From Planctomycetaceae bacterium (lineage in GTDB: Bacteria; Planctomycetota; Planctomycetia; Planctomycetales; Planctomycetaceae): DNA of 8,559 nt. The position numbers and the translations under genes were made by a program. The stretch spans positions 1 to 8,559 of the forward strand of contig DLVV01000187.1 in assembly GCA_003445035.1 (NCBI GenBank), given 5' to 3'. Positions 1 to 5,670 of this stretch are shown piece by piece. Position 1 is the first letter of the stretch; every line of letters begins with the position of its first letter. The notes under the pieces were generated by a model, which ran no database searches, was not told the origin of the DNA, and worked only from the letters and a program-made list of their open reading frames with translations.

Positions 1-1280
1 ACCAGCAAGGCGTCGACCGAAGCGCAAATCCGGGTGGTTTCCCGTGCCATTCCCGCTTCAATCGCAGCCTCCACCGTCGCTTCCGCCCAAGTGCCCGCCG
101 CCCACAACTCGTCTATTTCACCGCCACGGCCAACAGCTGTCCCCACCTCGGCATGACAGGCCGCCGCGTGAGTTCCGAGTTCCGCCATGTCACCCACCAC
201 CAACACTCGACGTCCCACCGTGTTCCATTCTTCAAGCAACTGGCATGCGGCCAGCATCGATTCCGGACTGGCGTTGTAACTGTCGTCGATCACGGTCCCC
301 CGTGATGTGTGTTCCACACGGCAACGCCCCGCCTCGGTTCGAAACGACGCCAACGCTGTCGCCGATTCGATGTCGCTGACCCCTGACCACCGCCCAATGG
401 CCACGGCCGCCAGTGCTGCACGCACGAAGTGTCGACCCGCAACGGGCAACTCGAACAATTGACCGGACACATGGAAACGCAACATCCCCAGGTCGTGTTC
501 GACACCGGTTGCCACTATGTCGGCATCTGTTTCCACTCCAACGGTCACCACCTCCAAATCGCGAGAGAGCCGGGGCAACCGTCGGTGACACTCTGTGGGG
601 ATCACTGCCAACCCGCCGGATTGTATCGAAGCGAGGAGTCTCATCTTTTCTCGGCACAACGCTTCGGCCGAGCCAAAACCGTGAAGGTGTGCCCGACCAC
701 AGCCAGTCAGCACGGCCGCCGCTGGCCGAACCAACTGGGCAAGTGGTTCGATCTCACCAAGACCCGACGCTCCCACTTCGATGACAGCAAACCGGTCCTG
801 CAAATCGATCGCCAACAGGCTCAGTGGCACGCCGACCTGGTTGTTGTAATTTCGCGGACTCTGCCGCGCCTGCCCCCGAACTGACAAAACCGTCTGGATC
901 ATCTGTCGCGTCGTGGTCTTCGCAAAACTGCCGGTCACGGCAACTCGTTCCGCGGCACTCCGATCACGGTTCCACGCCGCCAGACGCCACAACGCAGCCA
1001 GCGATTCCTCGACACGAACACATTCGAGACCTTCGCACCGTACTCCGTCACGCTCCACGACTGCCGCTGTGGCTCCCGCACGGGCTGCATCGGCCAGAAA
1101 CTCCTCACCGTGATGAAGACTCCCGGAAAGAGCCACGAAAAGATCGCCTGGCTGCACACGTCGCGAATCGGTGACGACCCGCCGCAGTTGCGTGTTTTGA
1201 CGCGCGTACGACTTCGCAACGGGTCGACCGATCGTTCCGTCGACAGCCTCCAGCAGTTGATCGAATCGTATGGGAATCAT
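1..1280 (-). CDS. murF: UDP-N-acetylmuramoyl-tripeptide--D-alanyl-D-alanine ligase MurF (partial, 3' end beyond the left edge)
   Basis: MurF is the cytoplasmic ATP-dependent ligase that adds D-Ala-D-Ala to the UDP-MurNAc-tripeptide, the last cytosolic step of the peptide stem. I translated the minus strand by hand: 426 codons run without a stop to the window edge. In order: VVTDSRRVQPGDLF near residues 35-48 (N-terminal Mur domain), the P-loop GSFAKTTT at 117-124, NYNNQVGVPLS at 144-154, RAHLHGFGS at 196-204, the probable carbamylated lysine K212 in REKMRLL, then the MurF-diagnostic DDSYNASPES at 332-341 and VVGDMAELG at 361-369. About 25-60 C-terminal residues are probably missing, judging by usual family length. 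The start is the ATG at 1280-1278, because the ATG just after the murE stop reaches a stop after nine codons in its own frame. No clear Shine-Dalgarno sequence precedes it. It lies 22 bases after murE, so co-transcription is likely. Odd point: the P-loop has Ala120 where Gly is usual. Family identity is secure. Confidence 0.95.
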   Translation of the reverse strand, partial: MIPIRFDQLLEAVDGTIGRPVAKSYARQNTQLRRVVTDSRRVQPGDLFVALSGSLHHGEEFLADAARAGATAAVVERDGVRCEGLECVRVEESLAALWRLAAWNRDRSAAERVAVTGSFAKTTTRQMIQTVLSVRGQARQSPRNYNNQVGVPLSLLAIDLQDRFAVIEVGASGLGEIEPLAQLVRPAAAVLTGCGRAHLHGFGSAEALCREKMRLLASIQSGGLAVIPTECHRRLPRLSRDLEVVTVGVETDADIVATGVEHDLGMLRFHVSGQLFELPVAGRHFVRAALAAVAIGRWSGVSDIESATALASFRTEAGRCRVEHTSRGTVIDDSYNASPESMLAACQLLEEWNTVGRRVLVVGDMAELGTHAAACHAEVGTAVGRGGEIDELWAAGTWAEATVEAAIEAGMARETTRICASVDALL

Positions 1281-1302
1281 CGCACTTGAACCGACTCGGA
1301 TT

Positions 1303-2838
1303 TCATGCACCAACACGATCTGACCACGCCACACCGTGCAATGTGGCCCGGACCACTTCGCGATCATCGAAACGCAACCTGCGGCCACCAATTTCCTGGT
1401 ATGTCTCGTGGCCCTTTCCTGCGACCAAGATGGCGTCACCCGCCCGGGCCATCCCTATCGCTTCGATAATCGCATCCTGGCGATCCTCGACCACGACCGG
1501 TTCCACCCCCCCCTTGGCAACCCCATCGGCAATCGCGTCCAAAATGCGGCGAGGGTCTTCACTGCGAGGATTGTCGCTGGTAACGATACAGATGTCAGAT
1601 CCTGCGGCGGCAGCCTTCCCCAGCAATGGTCGCTTGCCCCGATCCCTGTCTCCCCCGGCACCGAACACGCATATAACACGTCCCGACACCACCCGTCGCA
1701 ACGCCCCCAGGCACCGCCGCAACGCCTCCTCGGTGTGAGCAAAATCCACGAACACCTCGAACGGTTGCCCACAATTCACCGACTCCAGGCGACCGGGCAC
1801 CCACGCAAGAGCTCCGATTCCCGAGGTGATTGCCAAGTCCGGCACACCCTGTCCAACGGCCACAGCAGCGGCCGCCAGGCAGTTCAGCACGTTGTGCCGA
1901 CCAACCAGCCCGGTGGTCAATTCCATCGAGTCGACCGCAGACCCACCGCGGCCTCGCTGCTGCAAACGGAAACGAGTGCCGGACACCGATTCGTCATCGA
2001 TCTGGGCGGTGAAATCCGCTTTCGCATCGATTCCGAAGGAAACACGCGCCCGGCCGGCGATCCGATGGGCAACTGTTGAGTTGACCATCCCGTCAATTTG
2101 CGAATCGTCGGCATTGAAGACGATCGACCCTGTGGGGGCACAGAGATCGACGATTTGAGATTTGGCTGCAGCGTAGCTGGCGAGGTCACCGTGATAGTCG
2201 AAATGGTCCTGCGTGAGATTTGTCAGAACAGCGACCTCCAACTCGACACCCGCAGCCCGATCTTGGTCCAGTGCATGGCTCGAGAGTTCCAGTGCCGCAT
2301 GCGTGGTCCCTCGGGCGACCATGGCGGCGAGCCAGGATGCCAATGCCGCAGGTCCAGGCGTCGTCAGGTTGGCCTGCTGGGTGTGCCCCCCATCGTCGTA
2401 CTCGATAGTGCCCATCAACCCGCTGGGATGTCCCGCAGCTTGCCAAATGGATCTCAGTAACCAGGCCACCGTGGTCTTTCCATCGGTCCCGGTGATCCCG
2501 GCCAATTTGAGCCGACCACTGGGATTACCGGCCAGGGCCTGGCAGAGTTTCGCATAGGCCGTGCGGACGTCATGAACGACGCACTGGGGAACCGCTGCCG
2601 TGGAGACCGGGTGCGGAATCAATAACGCCCCGGCACCTTGCTCCAGGGCCGCGTTGACGTAGTTCACGCCATCGTGACGCGTACCCCGCACGGCGGCAAA
2701 TAACGAACCCGGCCCACAAGCGCCGCTCTGATCGGTTGCCTCGCTCACCCGGATGTCACCACACCCGACGAAGCTTGCCGACGGAAACAGCCGCCTGAGA
2801 CTGACGGTCACCGGTTGCCAGAGACCACGTGTCCTCAC
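1303..2838 (-). CDS. murE: UDP-N-acetylmuramoyl-L-alanyl-D-glutamate--2,6-diaminopimelate ligase MurE
   Basis: MurE adds the third stem residue to UDP-MurNAc-L-Ala-D-Glu in the cytoplasm, using ATP. The 511-residue product matches the usual family length. Visible motifs in order: the N-terminal substrate-binding region to about residue 105, the P-loop GITGTDGKTT at 114-123, NLTTPGP at 157-163, DHFDYHG at 211-217, the probable carbamylated lysine K226 in YAAAKSQIV, VDFAHTEEAL at 364-373 (VDYAHTPDAL is more usual), GAGGDRDRGKRPLLG at 393-407, DNPR at 422-425 and GKGHETYQ at 474-481. In characterised MurE enzymes DNPR marks specificity for meso-diaminopimelate, so I infer a DAP-type wall. The start is GTG at 2838-2836, supported by a strong AGGGAGG about ten bases upstream; a second in-frame GTG at codon 10 is possible but has no better signal. 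It is the first gene of the leftward murE-murF operon, with its own likely promoter at 2932-2959. A run of eight G lies inside the coding strand. Confidence 0.97.
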   Translation of the reverse strand: MRTRGLWQPVTVSLRRLFPSASFVGCGDIRVSEATDQSGACGPGSLFAAVRGTRHDGVNYVNAALEQGAGALLIPHPVSTAAVPQCVVHDVRTAYAKLCQALAGNPSGRLKLAGITGTDGKTTVAWLLRSIWQAAGHPSGLMGTIEYDDGGHTQQANLTTPGPAALASWLAAMVARGTTHAALELSSHALDQDRAAGVELEVAVLTNLTQDHFDYHGDLASYAAAKSQIVDLCAPTGSIVFNADDSQIDGMVNSTVAHRIAGRARVSFGIDAKADFTAQIDDESVSGTRFRLQQRGRGGSAVDSMELTTGLVGRHNVLNCLAAAAVAVGQGVPDLAITSGIGALAWVPGRLESVNCGQPFEVFVDFAHTEEALRRCLGALRRVVSGRVICVFGAGGDRDRGKRPLLGKAAAAGSDICIVTSDNPRSEDPRRILDAIADGVAKGGVEPVVVEDRQDAIIEAIGMARAGDAILVAGKGHETYQEIGGRRLRFDDREVVRATLHGVAWSDRVGA

Positions 2839-2844
2839 CGCGTT

Positions 2845-2860
2845 GGGGCCTCCCTGCCCC
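2845..2860 (-). promoter_or_regulatory. Hairpin carrying the murE ribosome binding site in its loop
   Basis: Read on the minus strand this is GGGGC, then AGGGAG, then GCCCC: a perfect five-bp GC stem around a six-base loop. The loop holds most of the Shine-Dalgarno sequence, and the last G of AGGGAGG is the first base of the 3' stem arm. The GTG start lies six bases beyond the stem. It could present the site to the ribosome or limit access to it; the sequence alone cannot say which. The stem is seen directly, the role is inferred. Confidence 0.5.
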
Positions 2861-2931
2861 TGGTCGAGACATCACAGCCGACCCTTTTGCGATGGGTTCG
2901 GAGTGAGGTCCGAGTTCTGCTTTTCGCGCGA

Positions 2932-2959
2932 ATTCTTGTTATATCTCGGCGACTGTCAA
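2932..2959 (-). promoter_or_regulatory. Putative sigma70-type promoter for murE-murF
   Basis: On the minus strand a perfect TTGACA (-35, plus-strand 2954-2959) is followed after 16 bases by AAGAAT (-10, 2932-2937; four of six consensus bases). Transcription would begin near 2925, giving a leader of roughly 85 bases before the murE GTG. No other gene on this strand lies between it and murE. It is prediction by eye only. Confidence 0.5.
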
Positions 2960-2990
2960 CCCGGTTTGTCGCCGACCGCAGCCAAAACCA

Positions 2991-3019
2991 TCGACTCGCT
3001 CATTCGTCCGCGGTAGGCT
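2991..3019 (+). promoter_or_regulatory. Putative sigma70-type promoter for the C45 family gene
   Basis: TCGACT (2991-2996) and TAGGCT (3014-3019) are 17 bases apart. Each is a partial match to the consensus, but the spacing is ideal and the -10 resembles the TAGGAT boxes elsewhere in this window. The leader would be about 20 bases, just enough for the GAGGA ribosome binding site at 3037-3041. It faces away from the murE promoter and does not overlap it. Confidence 0.45.
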
Positions 3020-3047
3020 CGGAGCATCCCACCGCTGAGGACTTCAC

Positions 3048-4118
3048 ATGGCCAGTTCCGAACATCGTTATCCCGAGATTTCCGTATCCGGTTCTCCTCG
3101 GGAAATGGGTCGTCAGATTGGGGAGGCTACCCGCGAACTCATTCGTGGTTTTTGTGCCATCGCCATGGAACGAGTCAACAAGACCGCCGTGGTGAGCCGC
3201 ACGGAAGCCGAAGCGGTGGCCGTCCGGTGCCTGGATTTGACCCGCGAGTACAACGAACCCCTGATCGAGGAACTCGAAGGAACCGCCGAATCCGCCGGTG
3301 TCCCTTTGATGGATCTGATGTTACTCCAGGTCCGCAACCAGTTGACGGCCGAACCGGAGTCCGCCTGCACGTCCATCTCGCTTCAACCTGGCATCGTCGC
3401 CCAGAACTGGGACAACGACCCCGAACTGGACCCCTTCACCGTGGTGTTGACAAGACACCCCGATGACCGCCCATCGCTAACCACCCTGACCCAGGCCGGG
3501 CTGATTGCCTACATCGGATTCAACGACAGTGGATTGGGTGCCTGCCTCAACACGCTGCCGGCTCCCACGCGAATTCACGGCGTCCCCCACTACTTCACAC
3601 TCAGGGATCTCTACGAACAGACCAACCTCGACGATGCCGTCTCCTCCATCGCACGTGCCCCCCGGGCCATTCCTGCCAACATTATCCTCACCACCCCCCA
3701 GGGACCTGCGAACATGGAAGTCACAATCGACGAGGTCCATGTACTGCGGCCCGACAACGGTCACCGGCTGACCCACACCAACCACTGTCTGCACCCTGAC
3801 CTCGTCCCGATCAACCAACGTTTTCCAGAACTGATCCAGTCACACTCGAGGAAACGTCGGATTGACACATTGGTCCCGTCCGCACCAGCGTCAACCACCA
3901 GGCAGCGCAGCGTTGACTTGGAACCCATCAAAACGGCACTCAGAGATCATGACGGCCATCCCCGATCGATCTGCCGCCATGCCAACGACGACCCGGAAAC
4001 CGGGTTCTGGAGCACCGTTTTTTCAGTGATCATCGAACCCGCAGCACAACAGATGCATGTCACGCGAGGAACACCGTGTGACCGGCCCTACGAGGTGTAC
4101 GCGATGAGTGCCCGCTGA
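3048..4118 (+). CDS. Peptidase C45 / acyl-CoA:6-aminopenicillanate acyltransferase-like Ntn-hydrolase
   Basis: The 356-residue product belongs to the family of fungal isopenicillin N acyltransferase (peptidase C45), whose members cleave themselves to expose an N-terminal cysteine nucleophile that then attacks amide bonds. Visible motifs: SPREMGRQIGEATRELI at 16-32 in the N-terminal pro-region, ACTSISL at 106-112 with candidate nucleophile Cys107, VAQNWDND at 117-124, THTNHCLHPDL at 242-252, DHDGHPRSICRH at 300-311 and the C-terminal PCDRPYEVY at 343-351. Self-cleavage would fall between Ala106 and Cys107. There is no signal peptide or membrane segment, so a cytoplasmic location is likely. The ATG at 3048 follows GAGGA at seven bases' distance. 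It stands alone between murE (divergent) and tilS (convergent, 21 bases away). The natural substrate is unknown: most bacterial homologues are uncharacterised, and penicillin synthesis should not be assumed. The family is clear, the function is not. Confidence 0.85.
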   Translation: MASSEHRYPEISVSGSPREMGRQIGEATRELIRGFCAIAMERVNKTAVVSRTEAEAVAVRCLDLTREYNEPLIEELEGTAESAGVPLMDLMLLQVRNQLTAEPESACTSISLQPGIVAQNWDNDPELDPFTVVLTRHPDDRPSLTTLTQAGLIAYIGFNDSGLGACLNTLPAPTRIHGVPHYFTLRDLYEQTNLDDAVSSIARAPRAIPANIILTTPQGPANMEVTIDEVHVLRPDNGHRLTHTNHCLHPDLVPINQRFPELIQSHSRKRRIDTLVPSAPASTTRQRSVDLEPIKTALRDHDGHPRSICRHANDDPETGFWSTVFSVIIEPAAQQMHVTRGTPCDRPYEVYAMSAR

Positions 4119-4139
4119 ACCCGAGAGATATCTGTTCGA

Positions 4140-5135
4140 CTACGGGGCTCTTTCAATTCGTAACACCGACCCATTGCGGCGTGCTGTCACTCCGCCGGGC
4201 AGGTCGACGGCCGTGCCTTCCACGACCAGCCCGGCCAAGTCCCTCCAGTGAGAAAAGCTCATCCCCTGGCGTGGCCAACCCTGACGACACCACAGGTCCA
4301 TCACCAGCGCCCTGGTCATTGGTTCGGGAACGCCCGCCAAGCTCTCGATATTCAGCCGCACCAACGAGGGAGTCTGCTGCAGGACACAGGTCTCCAGCAG
4401 TTGCGCGACAGCTTCGTCGACGATCCCCAAGGCTTCTGACGACAGCCGAGCGACCCTCAACAGGGCATCCCTGACCTGCGGGTTGTATTCGCGTTCGAGC
4501 ACCGGCAGCAATTCATGGCGAATCCGGTTTCTCGTCCATCGCGTCTGACGATTGGACGCATCATCACGCCACGCCTGGCCCACCGACTCCAACCACCTTT
4601 CCACCAACTCGCGATTGATCTCCAGCAACGGCCGCCACAATTCCAGCCCGTCTTGGAGGGGTTGCCTGGCCGACATGCCTGCCAATCCCTTCAAACCGGT
4701 GCCTCGCAACAAATGATGCAACACGGTTTCCACCTGGTCATCACGTGTGTGCGCCACCGCAATCCCTCGGCAGTCATGCCGCACCGCCATCTTTGTCAAC
4801 GCCTCATAGCGATTACGACGGGCCGCTTCCTCGGAGACCGGTTCCTCCAGGTCCACCCGGGCGACTTCGTGCCGTACTCCCAATGAACGAGCCAGCGACG
4901 CCACCCATTCCGCGTCGTCATCAGCTTCCGCACCCCGAATACCGTGGTTCACGTGTCCGACGACGATCCTCGTCTGCGGAATTCCATCCGGAGCGACCAT
5001 CGCCCTGAGCAAAGCGACGCTGTCGGCACCGCCGGAAACCCCAACAAGTACGGACGACGCCTCGGCCGAATGTCCTCCCCACCAGTCGGCCACATGCGCC
5101 GACAAGCGGTTTTCGGTTGAGTCGTGTGCCGGCAT
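4140..5135 (-). CDS. tilS: tRNA(Ile)-lysidine synthase TilS
   Basis: TilS uses ATP and lysine to turn the wobble cytidine of tRNA-Ile with a CAU anticodon into lysidine, so that it reads AUA and is charged with isoleucine. It is essential in most bacteria. The 331-residue product shows the N-type ATP pyrophosphatase loop SGGADS at 34-39, HVNHGIRG at 61-68, AHTRDDQVETVLHHLLRG at 128-145, GLKGLAGM at 147-154, and DDASN at 191-195 with RNRIRHELLP at 202-211. It is shorter than the E. coli enzyme (about 430 residues), so the extra C-terminal domain is reduced, as in compact TilS proteins; the catalytic core is complete. The ATG at 5135 is preceded on its strand by GGAGG nine bases upstream. It faces the C45 gene tail to tail and is divergent from the rny side. 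I could not identify a convincing promoter of its own. Confidence 0.95.
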   Translation of the reverse strand: MPAHDSTENRLSAHVADWWGGHSAEASSVLVGVSGGADSVALLRAMVAPDGIPQTRIVVGHVNHGIRGAEADDDAEWVASLARSLGVRHEVARVDLEEPVSEEAARRNRYEALTKMAVRHDCRGIAVAHTRDDQVETVLHHLLRGTGLKGLAGMSARQPLQDGLELWRPLLEINRELVERWLESVGQAWRDDASNRQTRWTRNRIRHELLPVLEREYNPQVRDALLRVARLSSEALGIVDEAVAQLLETCVLQQTPSLVRLNIESLAGVPEPMTRALVMDLWCRQGWPRQGMSFSHWRDLAGLVVEGTAVDLPGGVTARRNGSVLRIERAP

Positions 5136-5194
5136 GATCGAGAGCCTCCGCAGGATGACCGGCTTGACGGGCTCTTCAAGCGATGCTTGCCAAC

Positions 5195-5267
5195 CGTTGA
5201 CCGGACGTCGGCCTGTGGTAGGATGACCGCAACAATCAATTTGAACAAGATAGCGGTCCGGTCAACG
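5195..5267. repeat. Perfect 12-bp inverted repeat flanking the rny-side promoter
   Basis: CGTTGACCGGAC at 5195-5206 is the exact reverse complement of GTCCGGTCAACG at 5256-5267, with 49 bases between. The left arm contains the -35 hexamer TTGACC of the promoter at 5197-5224; the right arm lies about 25-35 bases into the predicted transcript. TGACCG occurs again at 5155-5160 and 5224-5229. A paired operator for a dimeric regulator, or a symmetric divergent promoter serving tilS too, are possible readings. The repeat is seen directly, the role is inferred. Confidence 0.6.
5197..5224 (+). promoter_or_regulatory. Strong putative sigma70-type promoter upstream of rny
   Basis: TTGACC (5197-5202) and TAGGAT (5219-5224) are separated by 16 bases, the best rightward promoter in the window. 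Transcription would start near 5231, about 100 bases before the possible small gene at 5330 and about 440 bases before the rny start. No better promoter candidate was noticed closer to rny. Confidence 0.6.
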
Positions 5268-5329
5268 ACTGGTACCCCACAGGACACTGCTGTTTCGTCG
5301 ATTCTTTCCGTTCCTCTTGGGCTTTCTTC

Positions 5330-5584
5330 ATGACGGCCTATTCCGTTGAGCCACCGAGTTGGGTTCTAGCCGTAATGGCCCTGAACCTGCTGGCGACCTG
5401 CCTCGTCGGATGTGCCGTCGTGGCCCGCCGAGTCACCATCCGTCGCCGAGGAACCCTTCTCCTCGCAACGTCGCTCAACTCGGCCCCCGAGTGGATCCAC
5501 CACCCTCCTGTCCAACCGATTCCGCATACCTCCACCTCTTGTGGTCGTGGACGGCTGGCGCCCGCGGAGGTTCACCGACGGTGA
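5330..5584 (+). CDS. Possible small membrane protein, 84 residues, unrecognised
   Basis: An ATG-to-TGA reading frame whose N-terminal part looks protein-like: residues 11-32 (from WVLAVMALNLL to GCAVVA) form one good hydrophobic segment, followed by a positive stretch RRVTIRRRG that would stay in the cytoplasm. The second half (Pro, His, Ser and Arg rich) looks non-coding. Third-position base choice is only mildly biased to G and C. There is no Shine-Dalgarno sequence before the ATG; the 20 bases upstream are pyrimidine rich. I do not recognise the protein. It would lie between the promoter at 5197-5224 and rny, so it could be a co-transcribed small gene. It could equally be a chance frame within a long structured rny leader. 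Confidence 0.3.
   Translation: MTAYSVEPPSWVLAVMALNLLATCLVGCAVVARRVTIRRRGTLLLATSLNSAPEWIHHPPVQPIPHTSTSCGRGRLAPAEVHRR
5354..5500 (+). other. Competing base-pairing elements in the rny upstream region
   Basis: CCGAGTTG at 5354-5361 is complementary to CAACTCGG at 5476-5483, extendable to 11 pairs with two G-U pairs. The second element can instead fold locally: ACTCGG, loop CCC, CCGAGT makes a six-bp hairpin directly there. The two foldings exclude each other, the layout expected of a switching leader, though GC-rich DNA gives such pairings by chance. A palindrome GTGGATCCAC follows at once. If 5330-5584 is translated, these would lie inside a gene. Confidence 0.3.
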
Positions 5585-5596
5585 ACATCGGCCTCC
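5566..5596 (+). promoter_or_regulatory. Hairpin about 75 bases upstream of rny
   Basis: GTTCACC (5570-5576) and GGTGAAC (5580-5586) form a perfect seven-bp stem with the three-base loop GAC. GGAG (5566-5569) and CTCC (5593-5596) can extend it across a six-base bulge. No T-run follows, so a classical intrinsic terminator is unlikely. It spans the stop codon of the possible small gene at 5330-5584. An mRNA processing or stability element ahead of rny is a possible role. Confidence 0.45.
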
Positions 5597-5670
5597 ACGC
5601 CGACGTGAGAATCAGACGACAGCCGTACTCCTAACGGGTCCCCCTCGGTGACCGCCCGTGGGAGTCCGAT

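Noticed and set aside
232..884. Overlapping open frames of 120-150 residues on both strands (232-657 minus, 413-784 plus, 429-884 plus)
   Set aside because: All lie within murF, whose uninterrupted frame runs off the left edge and contains the diagnostic motifs.
1336..2079. 247-residue open frame on the plus strand opposite murE
   Set aside because: Antisense to murE with all family motifs present on the minus strand; composition looks like a shadow frame.
4119..4139. Possible terminator between the C45 gene and tilS
   Set aside because: The 21-base gap contains no convincing stem and no T-run on either strand.
5243..5265. Leftward promoter for tilS starting from TTGACC in the right arm of the inverted repeat
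   Set aside because: No acceptable -10 box is found at 16-18 bases; only a weak ATTGAT at 19. Left as a possibility in the repeat finding, not as a feature.
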